Shown: positions 17,728-26,806, numbered from the stretch's first letter. The stretch is 64,000 nt of DNA from Natrinema gelatinilyticum (GCF_024266705.1 NZ_CP100757.1:310001-374000); one strand, 5' to 3'. The notes: generated by a model not told the origin, from the letters alone. Translations and numbers: made by a program.

Positions 17728-19113
17728 ATGGTACCAATTAACGACTTCCGAGAAACGCTTCGGGGCACCCTGATTCAACCCCACGACAAGGGCTACCACG
17801 AGGCCCGCGCAGTCTGGAATGGGACGATCGACCGCCATCCTGCGGTCATCACCAAGTGTGCAGGCACCGCAGATGTGATCGCGGCAGTGACATTCGCACG
17901 GGAACACGACCTTGAAATCGCGGTGCGCGGCGGCGGCCACAATGTTGCCGGCACCGCCGTCTGCAACGACGGGATCGTCATCGACCTCTCCGAGATGCGA
18001 GCCGTATGGGTTGACCCTCGCACGCGGACCGCCCGGGTACAGGGCGGTGCCCTGTGGAGTGACGTCGACTACGAGACCCAGGCCCACGGCTTGGCAACCA
18101 CGGGCGGCATCGTCAGCCACACTGGCGTCGCCGGACTCACACTCGGCGGTGGGATCGGCTGGCTGATGCGCAAGCACGGCCTCACCGCCGACAACTTGAT
18201 CTCCGCCGATGTGGTGACCGCCGATGGCGAGTTCATCAGAGCCTCGGACGACGAGCACTCGGACCTGTTCTGGGCACTACGAGGCGGCGGCGGAAACTTC
18301 GGAATTGTGACTTCATTCGAGTTCGCCCTCCACCCTGTCGGTCGCACTGTATTCGCCGGGCCCGTGTTCTGGGCGGCGGACGACACCGCCGACGTACTAC
18401 GCTTCTATCGCGACTTCGCGCGAGATGCTCCCGACGAGCTTGGCACCGTCATCAGATTCGGGACTATTCCTCCCCTCCCAGCCGTCCCCGAGGAATTTCA
18501 CTGGCGACCCGCCATAGCCATCAACGCCTGCTACGCCGCGCCAGTCAACGAGGGTGAACGCGTCCTCCGACCATTGCGTGAGCACGGCACACCGATTCTC
18601 GACTTGGTTTCCCCCAAGCCTTATTTGGCACACCAGGGCGGGCTCGACAGCACCGTCCCCCATGGATGGCACTACTACTGGAAGTCGACTGATCTGCCGG
18701 AGCTGTCTGATGACCTGATCGACGTGTTCGTCGACCACGCCTTCTCGGCAGAGTCACCTCGCTCGTACTCGGTGCTATTCCATCTCGGCGGAGCGGTGAG
18801 TCGCGTTGATCATGACGCCACCGCCTACACCGGTCGGAACTCGCCTCACAACATCAACATCAACGGTGTATGGCGTCCCGACGAAGAGGAGAAGTACGCC
18901 GAGTCGGAAACAGCGTGGACCCGTCGGTTCTTCGATGCGCTCGAACCCCATCGAGAAGGGGTCTACGTGAATTTCCTTGACGCCGATGACGGCACCCCAC
19001 GGGTCCATGAATCCTATGGTGAGTACACCTACCGACGTCTCGCCGAGATCAAAACCGAATACGATCCAGATAACGTGTTCCACCTCAACCAGAACATTAA
19101 GCCGACCGTCTGA
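17728..19113 (+). CDS. FAD-binding oxidoreductase, berberine-bridge (BBE) type
   Basis: The 461-residue protein carries the PCMH-type FAD domain: AVRGGGHNVAGTAVC (about 69-83; the His of GGGHN is the covalent FAD site of the family), the GGALWSDVDYETQAHGLATTGG region and GLTLGGGIGWLMRKHGLTAD. It continues ALRGGGGNFGIVTSFEFALH and ends with the BBE motif YGEYTYRRLAEIKTEYDPDN, VFHLNQNI. These enzymes oxidise alcohols, sugars or alkaloid-like substrates using oxygen or another acceptor. It converges on a paralogue at 19360-20802; the two share layout but are clearly diverged. Confidence 0.88.
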   Translation: MVPINDFRETLRGTLIQPHDKGYHEARAVWNGTIDRHPAVITKCAGTADVIAAVTFAREHDLEIAVRGGGHNVAGTAVCNDGIVIDLSEMRAVWVDPRTRTARVQGGALWSDVDYETQAHGLATTGGIVSHTGVAGLTLGGGIGWLMRKHGLTADNLISADVVTADGEFIRASDDEHSDLFWALRGGGGNFGIVTSFEFALHPVGRTVFAGPVFWAADDTADVLRFYRDFARDAPDELGTVIRFGTIPPLPAVPEEFHWRPAIAINACYAAPVNEGERVLRPLREHGTPILDLVSPKPYLAHQGGLDSTVPHGWHYYWKSTDLPELSDDLIDVFVDHAFSAESPRSYSVLFHLGGAVSRVDHDATAYTGRNSPHNININGVWRPDEEEKYAESETAWTRRFFDALEPHREGVYVNFLDADDGTPRVHESYGEYTYRRLAEIKTEYDPDNVFHLNQNIKPTV

Positions 19114-19146
19114 GAAGTTCTCCCTCGACATTCCTTCGAAGTACCG

Positions 19147-19340
19147 CTATGACACGCTGTTATCCTGTTTTCCGTGCAGAGTCTTTTGGGCCTCGTCGAC
19201 GAACTCGACGCTCTTCGGTTTCTTGTAATCGGCCAGGTGCTCGTCCGCGAACGCAATGATATCCGCTTCAGAGAGAGACGAAGTAGTCGAAACAATGACG
19301 ACGTAGATCGCTTCACCCCCTCCTGGTTCATGTATCCACC
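19147..19340 (-). pseudogene. C-terminal remnant of an AMP-dependent acyl-CoA synthetase
   Basis: Reading the minus strand from about 19340 gives IHEPGGGEAIYVVIVSTTSS, then LSEADIIAFADEHLADYKKP and KSVEFVDEAQKTLHGKQ. This is the C-terminal subdomain of acyl-CoA synthetases, with the hinge lysine region A-x-Y-K-x-P and the catalytic-lysine context K-T-x-x-G-K. The frame ends in AGC GTG TCA TAG, which is the tip of the MITE inverted repeat, so the last residues were replaced by a transposon end. No N-terminal part remains. It lies between two convergent oxidoreductase genes. Confidence 0.6.
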
Positions 19341-19359
19341 GTCATAAATTCTCCCTCGA

Positions 19360-20802
19360 TCAGCTGACGTGGGTTTCGGTCGGACGAACGTTCCGGTTCG
19401 ACCGGAACACGTTGTCCGGGTCGTACGCAGTTTTGACTTCGACGAGTCGATCGTGGTTGTCGCCGTAGGTCACCTGGATACGCTCGTCGCTTTCTTCACC
19501 GGTCTGGAAATTGATGTAGGTACTGCCCGTCGAGAAGGGACGAATTCGCTTCCAGGCGTCGCGGACCCACTGGCGGAACTGCTCGGCCTGGGGTTCGTCC
19601 GGTTCCCACATGCCAGCCGCGCCATACACGAAGCGGACATCGCGGTTACCGACCGCCCCATCGCTCTCGTCGCGCTCGTTGAGGGCCCCGCCGAGATGAA
19701 TCACGACCAGTTGTGCCATGGGAATTGGACACTCTGTGGACAACTCGTCCAAGGTCGACAGCAGGTCGTCGGTGAGCTCGGTGGCGAACTCGGTCTTCCA
19801 GTAGTAGTGCATCCCCTTCGGCTCAGTGGCGTCGAGGGAGGACTGGAGTCGCGTGTAGGGTTGTTCCTGTAGGAGATCGACGACGGGGTCATCCAGCGAT
19901 CGGATGGGCGCGAGTACCTCCTCGACGTCGGCCAGATCACCGCTGTAGCAGACGGTCATGGCGACGATTCGTTTGCCCTGCGCTTCCGCTGGCACGAACG
20001 GCGCTGGCGGAGCTCGCATGAGGATCAGGAATGCCGTTAACTCTCGCGGTGCCGACGTCGTGAGTCGTCTGTAGGTCTCGAGGACTTCGTCGCTCCGCTC
20101 CGCAGGCCAGGCGATGAGTCCCCCGTAGACCGTCGGACCAATCTCGTGGAGCTGGAAGGTGAAGGACGTGACGACGCCGAAGTTGTGTCCTGCGCCGCGG
20201 ACCGCCCAAAAGAGTTCTTCGTGGTCCTCACGACTGGCGCGGCGAACCCGCCCGTCGGCGGTGACGATCTCGACCTCGAGTAGGTTGTCGACCGCCCATC
20301 CGAACCGGCGGGTCAGGTAGCCGAAGCCGCCCCCGAGCGTCAGACCGGCTAGTCCGGTCTCGGAGATGAACCCGAGTGGCGTGGCAAGCCCGTGGAGCTG
20401 AGTCTCGCGGTCGACATCTCCGAGCAGACAGCCAGCTTGGGCGGTCACTGTCCGCGCTTCCGGGTCGACGAGTACGCCACGGAGCCTCGACATGTCGATG
20501 GTCAACCCCCCGTCAGCCAACGCGGTACCGCCGATGTTGTGGCCGCCGCCCTTCACCGATAGCAGGAGGTCGTGGTCATGGGCAAAGTTTACCGCGGTCA
20601 CGACGTCAGCTGTGCCCGTCGGCTGAACGACGAGCGCCGGTTGTTTTTCGATCATACCGTTCCACAAGCGCGTCGCCTCCTCGAATCCTGTATCCGCGGG
20701 CGAGAGTAACGGTCCGCGAAGGTCTCTCCGGAACGCCTCGACGGTTTCCTCTGGGAGCCTGGTCGTCGTCCCCTCGCGAGTCGCAATCGTGGTTCGAGTC
20801 AT
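19360..20802 (-). CDS. FAD-binding oxidoreductase, berberine-bridge (BBE) type
   Basis: About 480 residues from the ATG at 20802, chosen because GGAGGT precedes it by four bases; the open frame extends to 20862. It has the same domains as the convergent paralogue: SVKGGGHNIGGTALADG (covalent FAD His in GGGHN), GCLLGDVDRETQLHGLATPLG, GLTLGGGFGYLTRRFGWAVD, FWAVRGAGHNFGVVTSF and the C-terminal BBE motif YGDNHDRLVEVKTAYDPDNV, FRSNRNV. It is a complete, probably cytoplasmic flavoenzyme. The substrate is unknown. Confidence 0.88.
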   Translation of the reverse strand: MTRTTIATREGTTTRLPEETVEAFRRDLRGPLLSPADTGFEEATRLWNGMIEKQPALVVQPTGTADVVTAVNFAHDHDLLLSVKGGGHNIGGTALADGGLTIDMSRLRGVLVDPEARTVTAQAGCLLGDVDRETQLHGLATPLGFISETGLAGLTLGGGFGYLTRRFGWAVDNLLEVEIVTADGRVRRASREDHEELFWAVRGAGHNFGVVTSFTFQLHEIGPTVYGGLIAWPAERSDEVLETYRRLTTSAPRELTAFLILMRAPPAPFVPAEAQGKRIVAMTVCYSGDLADVEEVLAPIRSLDDPVVDLLQEQPYTRLQSSLDATEPKGMHYYWKTEFATELTDDLLSTLDELSTECPIPMAQLVVIHLGGALNERDESDGAVGNRDVRFVYGAAGMWEPDEPQAEQFRQWVRDAWKRIRPFSTGSTYINFQTGEESDERIQVTYGDNHDRLVEVKTAYDPDNVFRSNRNVRPTETHVS

Positions 20803-21282
20803 GGTACCTCCGTTACAGCTGTATTTTGCGAATTGGCCATACTCCTCCCCAACTGTACTCATACGACCTGTAAATCCATAAACTAGTCTGGATATTCCCT
20901 GCTAATACGCGCTTCTCGATAAGTGAACCAGTCCAACACGTTGGCGGTGACGATAACTCACTATCCCTTCTATTGGGATTAGTGTACGTTCTCATAGTTT
21001 TCCAACGTGGCAAATTGCAGATGTGTCGAAATTACCATGACCGATACAGAGGATGTATGCAGCAGCGAATCAACAACAGGCCAGCGTGTACTCGGGAAGC
21101 CTCTTACCGTCTTCACTTCTACTGAGGAACAGGTAGGGACAACCAGCAGGATTATTCCCGTCCCCCCGATATCAAATGGACAATGAGGTCAAACCCAACT
21201 TCGATCCCCACTGATGAAAGGGGTGAGCGCGGGGTACGCGGTAGCTGACCCACGCGTTCCGCAGCAAAGGGCCTCCCGAAGA
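20803..21282. other. Intergenic stretch before the histidine kinase
   Basis: It contains an AT-rich promoter-like part (20820-20900). The kinase frame is open to 21214, but the segment 21214-21282 encodes nothing conserved. No other gene or repeat is seen. Confidence 0.45.
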
Positions 21283-23712
21283 ATGACAAGAGAAAATACA
21301 AGATTGGACACAAGCGACCGATCTCAGACCACGAACTCCCCAAGGAAGCAAGTTACTCCTCGTGAGGAGGTGACTGGCGTACGCCGATTGATTCGCGCCA
21401 TTATCAGGCATCGGTGGATGCGTGCCGTTGGTGGGCGATACTCCATCATGTTCCTCGGGGGCCTGCTGATCGTCCTCGCCACCGTGTTGGCGTACACGTT
21501 GACCTCGGGAAACGCGCCGCCGTTCGACATATTTATTGCCTTCAGCTTATCCGCTGGTTCGGGAGCCATCCTCATCTACTACTCGTACCAATTACCTAAT
21601 ACCGACATTGATCCTCACTACTATCCGATTATCAGTGTTTGGTGTTTCAGTAGCGTTATCGTGATGGCCACAGCCCTCTGGCTCTATCACGTCCAGCCTG
21701 CCGCCGGCAACTTGACTAAACCCCCCCGTGTCATCCTCAACCTGGCTTCACTCGGTGGCATCGCTGGGTACGCTATCGGCTTCCATAATTCCCGGTCGAG
21801 AACGCGCGCAAGCGAACTCAAACGACGCAATACGGAACTGCGGCAAGCCCGAGAAAACCTCGAAGAGTACGAGCGGATCGTCGAGACAGTTGACGACGGC
21901 GTCTATGTCCTCGACGAGGCAAGGCGGTTCCAGCGGGTGAACGACGCGTTCATCTCGATGACGCACTTCGACCGCTCGGAGCTCTTGGGGACCAACGCCT
22001 CGACGGTGTTCGGAAAAAATTTCGAAGACATCGACGCGGAGGCGCGGCAACAATTCGAGTCCGGCGAGACGGATGTCGCCTCGTTCGAGGAGGTGATCTA
22101 CACAGCCAAGGACGAGGCGATCACCGTCGAGAGCCGGTTCAGGCAGTTCCCGGTCGAGGGCGAGTGGGGTCGTGTCGGCGTCGTCCGCGACATCACCGAG
22201 CGCAAGCGGATGGAGCGGGAGGTTCGCGAGAGCGAACGCCGATTCCGACAACTCGCCGAGCACCTCGAACAGGTCGTCTGGATGACGACCGCCGATCAGC
22301 AGGAGGTCCTTTACGTGAACCCCGCTTACGAGGAGGTCTGGGGAGTGGACCGCGAAGATCTCTACGAGAATGCTACGAATTGGGCCGAGACAATCCATCC
22401 GGACGATCGGGAGAGGGCGCTCGAGGAATTCGAGAAGCAGGTGCGAGACGAGTACGAGGCCGAGTACCGGATTGTTCGCCCCGACGACGAGGTTCGGTGG
22501 ATCCACGATCGGGCTACCGCCGTCCACGACCGGGACGGCGACGTCTATCGGATCGTTGGCGACGCGAACGACGTCACCGAGCGCAAGGAACGCGAGCAGC
22601 AGTTAGAGCAGTTTGAGCGGATAGTCGAGACCGTCAACGACGGGGTGTACGCCACCGATGGCGAAGGCCATATCGTCTTCGTCAACGACGCCTTCGTCTC
22701 GATGAGCCAGCATACCCGAGAGGAGTTGCTGGGCGCTCACGGTTCGGTCTTCTTCGGCGAGCGTTTCATAGACACAGACGAGGAGGAGTGGCGCGAACTC
22801 ATCGACGGTGATCGCAACTCAGTCGAGTTCGAGACAGAAATCATCGGGCCGAATGGCGAGGTCCGCGTCGTACACAACCGGGTCGTCCCCCTCGAAATAG
22901 ATGACAAGATGGGGCGGGTGGGTGTCACTCACGACATCACCCAACTCAAGGAGTACCAACGAAAGCTCGAGAAGTCCAACGAGCAGCTCGAACGGTTTGC
23001 CTACGTGGCCTCCCATGACCTCCAGGAGCCCCTCCGGATGGTATCGAGCTACCTCAAACTCCTCGAAGGTCGATACGCGGACGAACTCGATCAGGATGCC
23101 GAGGAATTCATCGAGTTCGCGGTTGATGGTGCCGAGCGGATGGGTGAGATGATCGAGGATCTGCTCGCGTACTCGCGGATCAATACCGAGGCCGCACCGC
23201 TCGAACCCACCGACTGTGATGCGGTCATCGAGAACGCGCTCAGAAACCTCGAGCGGCAGATTGAAGAGAACGACGCTAAAATCGACGTTGGATCCCTGCC
23301 GACGGTTCACGTCGATCAGAATCAGCTCGAACACGTGTTTCAGAACCTCGTCTCGAACGCCATCAAGTATCAAAGCGACGATCCACCGGGGATCGAGATC
23401 AGCGCCGAACGTGACGGTGGGGAGTGGGTGTTCCAGGTGGCCGACAACGGCATCGGGATGGACCCCGAGCACACCGACCGTATCTTCGACGTATTCGAGC
23501 GGCTTCACACCGCCGAAGAACACTCGGGAACAGGTATCGGGCTGGCGCTGTGTAAGGAGATCATCGACCGACACGGAGGTGATATCTGGGTCGAGTCCGA
23601 GCCGGGTGACGGATCGACATTTTACTTCACCATTCCGGATGCTAATCGCTCACGTGATCCCGGCGATCAGCCCAACGGACAGACCACAACGGCGGAGGAA
23701 ATCGACGACTGA
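21283..23712 (+). CDS. Membrane-anchored three-PAS sensor histidine kinase
   Basis: About 809 residues from the ATG at 21283; an alternative start at 21214 adds 23 unconserved residues. Four hydrophobic segments (about 50-165) are followed by a short coiled coil. PAS1 (about 195-310) begins EYERIVETVDDGVYVLDE, PAS2 (about 320-440) begins RQLAEHLEQVVWMTTADQ and PAS3 (about 445-555) begins ERIVETVNDGVYATDGEG. The HisKA motif is FAYVASHDLQEPLRMVSSYL (phosphorylated His about 578). The HATPase domain has NLVSNAIKY (N box), DNGIGMD (G1) and GTGIGLALCKEIIDRHGG (G2). All catalytic boxes are present. Its natural partner appears to be the Rcp1-like response regulator immediately downstream, which is decayed, so signalling must use another regulator or be lost. 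Confidence 0.92.
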   Translation: MTRENTRLDTSDRSQTTNSPRKQVTPREEVTGVRRLIRAIIRHRWMRAVGGRYSIMFLGGLLIVLATVLAYTLTSGNAPPFDIFIAFSLSAGSGAILIYYSYQLPNTDIDPHYYPIISVWCFSSVIVMATALWLYHVQPAAGNLTKPPRVILNLASLGGIAGYAIGFHNSRSRTRASELKRRNTELRQARENLEEYERIVETVDDGVYVLDEARRFQRVNDAFISMTHFDRSELLGTNASTVFGKNFEDIDAEARQQFESGETDVASFEEVIYTAKDEAITVESRFRQFPVEGEWGRVGVVRDITERKRMEREVRESERRFRQLAEHLEQVVWMTTADQQEVLYVNPAYEEVWGVDREDLYENATNWAETIHPDDRERALEEFEKQVRDEYEAEYRIVRPDDEVRWIHDRATAVHDRDGDVYRIVGDANDVTERKEREQQLEQFERIVETVNDGVYATDGEGHIVFVNDAFVSMSQHTREELLGAHGSVFFGERFIDTDEEEWRELIDGDRNSVEFETEIIGPNGEVRVVHNRVVPLEIDDKMGRVGVTHDITQLKEYQRKLEKSNEQLERFAYVASHDLQEPLRMVSSYLKLLEGRYADELDQDAEEFIEFAVDGAERMGEMIEDLLAYSRINTEAAPLEPTDCDAVIENALRNLERQIEENDAKIDVGSLPTVHVDQNQLEHVFQNLVSNAIKYQSDDPPGIEISAERDGGEWVFQVADNGIGMDPEHTDRIFDVFERLHTAEEHSGTGIGLALCKEIIDRHGGDIWVESEPGDGSTFYFTIPDANRSRDPGDQPNGQTTTAEEIDD

Positions 23713-24225
23713 TCGTCATGGACCAGCCGAGATTCTGCTCGTCGAGGATAACTCCGGGGACGTTCAAGTGAACTACCCCGCCCTACTCGCCGCCTTCGGC
23801 GGCTCCTTGAGGGCGGGGGCTTGGCACCCTCACCGCCACCGCTAACACGGGAGGCGTTCAAGGATGGACGGATCAGCAACAACCGTCACGTCGTCACGGA
23901 CGGGCAGGCGGCATTAGATTTCCTTTGCCGACGCGGAGAATACGAAGCTGTGCTGCGTCCAGATCACGTTCTCCTGAATCTGAACCTCCTCCGAGTCGAC
24001 GGACTAGAGGTGCTCGATGAGTTCGAAGACGATCTCGACCTGAAGCACATTCTGGTGTTCATCCCCACCGAATCGGACGCCGAAGAGGACATCGTCAGGA
24101 GTTACGAGTAATACGCGAACGCATACCTCATCAAGCCGGTCAGCCCCGACACGTTCACCGATCTCATCCGAACCATCGAGGAGTTCTGGTTCGAAGTAGT
24201 TAGTCTGCCATCAACGAACGGGTAA
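23705..24225 (+). pseudogene. Rcp1-like single-domain response regulator, multiply inactivated
   Basis: The pieces read TDRHGPAEILLVEDNSGDVQ, then after an insertion LTREAFKDGRISNNRHVVTD, GQAALDFLCRRGEYE, LLNLNLLRVDGLEVLDEF, HILVFIPTESDAEEDIVRSY and YANAYLIKPV. Four lesions are visible. The probable start codon is ACG (23705). A 74-base transposon end (23768-23841) shifts the frame. The phospho-acceptor Asp codon is AAT (Asn, 23977-23979). A TAA (24109-24111) interrupts SYE-YANAYL. The gene overlapped the kinase stop, so kinase and regulator were one operon. Confidence 0.8.
23768..23841 (-). mobile_element. IS200/IS605 (IS1341-type) right-end fragment inside the response regulator
   Basis: The 74-base insert starts GTGAACTACCCCGCCCTACT. 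Its reverse complement ends in the same GGCGGGGTAGTTCAC signature as the end at 5183. A GCCGCC/GGCGGC hairpin and the CCCGCCCT/AGGGCGGG outer stem are present. No transposase codons remain. The insert length is not a multiple of three and so destroys the reading frame. Confidence 0.6.
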
Positions 24226-24517
24226 CAATACGGCACAGGCACGCGAAACCGAGGCAGCATTATCTTTGAGAGGTCTGCAAGATACGCGCTGTGTATTTAT
24301 AACCGAATATCTGTCAGTCTCTGTAGATCACTGAAGCAAAACTATGGATTGTACTGCTAATCCCTATAGATGGGAGGGCGCGCTATGGTCTCTCGAAGTG
24401 TATCCGCTGTATCCAACGATACGTCGTTCGCGGATAGGGAGTCGAACATTCACAGCCGCCTGCCGGGGCCAGAAAGTACAAGCATCGATAGACAGACCAA
24501 AAAGAGCCACCAGAAGC
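24226..24517. other. Intergenic, no gene seen
   Basis: TATTTATAA at about 24294 could be a promoter element, but no credible reading frame follows it before the repeat at 24518. Confidence 0.35.
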
Positions 24518-24784
24518 GAGGATTCGTACCGTTTTGGGCATAGTCCCGGACGGATTCGAACTGATCGATAACGAGGCCCTTTATGACGTGAGGGCACTCG
24601 GCTCGAGAGCCAGTGACACCTGATGTCCTCGGAACCCACTCCTCCCTCCGTCTCGAGTTCGGACCGACGTCGACCGATCGAACGAGAGACCAGCTAGTAA
24701 CGAACCCACACGTATAACCGCGATTGCGGTGGGTCAGTCGTTTTGTGGATGTGGACCTGATCGAGCCCGGTTGGGTGATGTTCT
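24518..24784 (+). repeat. Dispersed repeat copy B, with tRNA-3'-end-like segment
   Basis: It matches copy C (32482-32735) over its whole length with few differences, and copy F (44334-44491) over the second half. TAGTCCCGGACGGATTCGAA (24541-24560) read on the minus strand is TTCGAAT + CCGTC + CGGGACT + A: T-loop, 3' T-stem strand, 7-base acceptor strand and discriminator of a tRNA. The 5' T-stem strand does not pair, so this is not a tRNA gene. The second half can be read from an ATG at 24621 as MSSEPTPPSVSSSDRRRPIE, but this frame stops soon after. Confidence 0.6.
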
Positions 24785-24911
24785 CATCTGTTTTCAACAG
24801 CACACGTCGCTCAGTGTATGGCAGTCCATTCTTCTGTTCGGTTTGCCATCGAACGGCCAGTCGGTTCTTTAACAATTCGAGTAAGGCGTCGATCATCCTT
24901 GAAACGAGTAT

Positions 24912-24988
24912 ACACTACGTAGTGTGCTGTTTTCTGTCTACCGGTACACTTTGTGGTGCGTAGACCTATATCGGTGCACTACGTAGTG
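24912..24988 (+). promoter_or_regulatory. Three palindromic operators flanking the TATA box of the PIN toxin module
   Basis: P1 is ACACTACGTAGTGT (24912-24925), P2 is CACTTTGTGGTG (24947-24958, imperfect) and P3 is CACTACGTAGTG (24977-24988). A TATA-like CCTATAT lies between P2 and P3 at about 24965, 25-30 bases before the ATG at 24995. P3 therefore covers the expected transcription start. Autorepression by the HTH protein of the module is the natural inference. Confidence 0.7.
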
Positions 24989-24994
24989 AGAGCC

Positions 24995-25366
24995 ATGAAC
25001 AGAAATGACCGAGGCGAGTATTCACCGACAGTGACAGACGAGGAGATCCTTGCGTTCATCGCTCGCGAGGATCGCCCAATCCAGACAGCGCAGTCAGTCG
25101 GTGATCAGTTCGGTATTGATCGTTCACAGGCCTATCGACGGCTCCAACGCCTCGCCGATGACGGCGCGCTCGAGAAATCGAAGGTCGGGGGGAGAGCTGT
25201 CGTGTGGTGGCTCTCCAGCGAGAGCGAGCAGGCGAGCGAAGCAACGATCCGCGACGTCAACCCAGACGATTCGATATTTGATCGCGAGACCTTCGAAGTG
25301 GGAGAGCCGACCAATACCTCTGAGAACATCGACGATATCCTCTATGATGACGCTGGGTCGGCATGA
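24995..25366 (+). CDS. HTH antitoxin of a PIN-toxin module
   Basis: About 123 residues from the ATG at 24995; a start at 24953 would lie inside the operator region. The N-terminal half is a winged helix: TDEEILAFIAREDRPIQTAQ, SVGDQFGIDRSQAYRRLQRL and DGALEKSKVGGRAVVWWL. The C-terminal tail is acidic and ends ENIDDILYDDAGSA, as expected for an antitoxin that wraps the toxin. The stop overlaps the toxin start by 4 bases (ATGA). Three palindromes upstream are probably its binding sites. Its closest relatives by eye are HTH-type VapB-like proteins of haloarchaea. Confidence 0.75.
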   Translation: MNRNDRGEYSPTVTDEEILAFIAREDRPIQTAQSVGDQFGIDRSQAYRRLQRLADDGALEKSKVGGRAVVWWLSSESEQASEATIRDVNPDDSIFDRETFEVGEPTNTSENIDDILYDDAGSA

Positions 25367-25821
25367 GCCAGGATACACCCATTCCGTTATTCATCGACAC
25401 GGGCGGTTTCTACGCGGCGTATGTCGAGGACGACGCCAACCACGCTCGAGCTTCAGCTGTGTTCGACGCGATTCGGACCGGTGAGTACGGACCGATTTTC
25501 ACGAGCCGGTACGTGCTTGCAGAGCTTGCAACAGTGATCCTCTACCGGAAGAGCCACCACCACGCTGTCTCGATACTCGAGGAAATCCGAGCCTCAGAGA
25601 CAATCAATGTGGTTCCCGTGACTGATGGCATGTTCAATGCGGCGCACGAGCGCTTCGTCGACTACGACGACCAGGAGATTGCGTTCTTCGATCACCTTGG
25701 CGGTGCACTCGCTCGCGAATACGAGATTGAGCACGTCTTCACATTTGATCCGGGCGATTTCCACACGCTGGGATTCACTGTCGTTCCAGAGGATACGGGA
25801 GAAGGATCTCGTCGCGACTGA
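25363..25821 (+). CDS. vapC: PIN-domain toxin (VapC-like ribonuclease)
   Basis: The 152-residue protein has the PIN acidic residues in order: D in LFIDTGGFYAAYVEDD (residues about 8-23), E in VLAELATVILYRK, D in FVDYDDQEIAFFDHLGG and D in FTFDPGDFHTLGF. That is the full quartet expected for a Mg-dependent ribonuclease. Length and layout are typical of VapC. It is co-translated with the upstream HTH antitoxin (ATGA overlap). Target RNA unknown. The module lies just inside the left copy of a 260-base direct repeat, consistent with a stabilisation role for a mobile segment. Confidence 0.85.
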   Translation: MSQDTPIPLFIDTGGFYAAYVEDDANHARASAVFDAIRTGEYGPIFTSRYVLAELATVILYRKSHHHAVSILEEIRASETINVVPVTDGMFNAAHERFVDYDDQEIAFFDHLGGALAREYEIEHVFTFDPGDFHTLGFTVVPEDTGEGSRRD

Positions 25822-26022
25822 TGCTCAAGTGTACGCAATGGGTCACCCCCGTCTCGAGTTCTTCACCGGCGATGTCTCGGCTTTCCTATGGCATTCCCTG
25901 AAGCGACTCAAGCTCACGAGTAATGAAGTATCCACGCGTAGCTGAGTCATTTTTGAACCGTACTTTGATAGAACACATCTGTTCAGTGAGTTGTGTGATA
26001 GCGTGTATGAGTCACTCACGGC

Positions 26023-26318
26023 GTGAAACCAGTCGACAGAGACGTCCTATTTCTCCTGTGTCGTAGACGTGTCCAACTCAGCCAGTCGGCGTTCGACACC
26101 GCGGAGTTCAACAAGGTCTTCCGGGCGATTTACGCGTTCCGGCAGGTCGACTTGGCGTCGATTCGCGTCCCGACGCTCGTCTTCAACGGCGAATACGAAA
26201 GCCGGTCCGTGTTCACCCATATGGCATATATGGAGCGGACGATTCCGGACGTTCGTACTGCGGTCGTGCCCGATGCTGGTCACACGTCAAACATGGAGAA
26301 TCCAGCCGCGTTCAACAA
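26023..26318 (+). pseudogene. C-terminal fragment of an alpha/beta hydrolase
   Basis: The segment AFDTAEFNKVFRAIYAFRQV, then LASIRVPTLVFNGEYESRSV, and VVPDAGHTSNMENPAAFN matches the end of alpha/beta hydrolases: the strand before the acidic residue (V-P-T-L-V-F-N-G-E-Y-E) and the catalytic His in A-G-H-T-S-N-M-E-N-P. The nucleophile half is missing. The last residues are cut off by the mobile element beginning at 26319, so the gene was truncated on both sides. It is distinct from the complete hydrolase at 1158. Confidence 0.65.
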
Positions 26319-26806
26319 TTAGCTGTAATTGAGGGCGCTAAGCCCCCTTCTGCTCACGGCGACGCCGTTCGAATGGTCAGCGGGACCGACGGTCCCGCGC
26401 TATCCTCAGCGAGCGAAGCGAGCAGGGAGGGGAGACAACGCCCGCACGTCTTGGTTTCGTGTGAATCGGCACCCTTATTATCTCTTCGTTCGAAGGTGGT
26501 AATAAGATGCTCACCACGCTTCCGGCGGTGTTCAAACGCGACAACAAGCGTGCATCGTCGGTTGTGGCCGAGTGTCCAACCGGTAGGAGTGGGACACTCC
26601 GAACCACCTGTCAAGGGAAGCCGCCTGTGGAGTCTGGAACCGTCCGCAGAACGCCAACCGGCGTTCTGCCGGGCCGCACGAGACGCTCCGCGTCTTGTGG
26701 ACGCTGTGGGGACGTTCCCTGCACGTTCCGACACCGAAGCAGGAAGCCCTGTCCGTAACAAGCGAGGGCTGGGTAAGCCCGAGCGCGGTAGGGCAGGGTA
26801 GTTCAC
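26319..26806 (+). mobile_element. Non-autonomous IS200/IS605-like element, family 1, copy 1
   Basis: The element is 488 bases, starting TTAGCTGTAATTGAGGGCGC and ending GGGCAGGGTAGTTCAC. It closely matches 28297-28669 apart from two internal segments of about 60 bases present only here. The right end is the same type as the TnpB right end at 5183. No transposase is encoded. TTAG at the left edge is also present at copy 2, as expected if insertion follows a fixed tetranucleotide. It interrupts the alpha/beta hydrolase fragment. Confidence 0.7.

Noticed and set aside
24541..24563. tRNA gene at the GGATTCGAA motif
   Set aside because: Only the 3' quarter of a tRNA fits; the 5' T-stem strand does not pair and the rest is absent. 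It is kept only as a possible attachment-site relic.
24344..24963. Open frames on both strands across repeat copy B, including a minus-strand frame with MIDALLELLKNRLAVRWQTE
   Set aside because: No domain is recognisable, the frames run through a dispersed repeat, and the start of the longest one depends on the chosen Met. Too weak to call.
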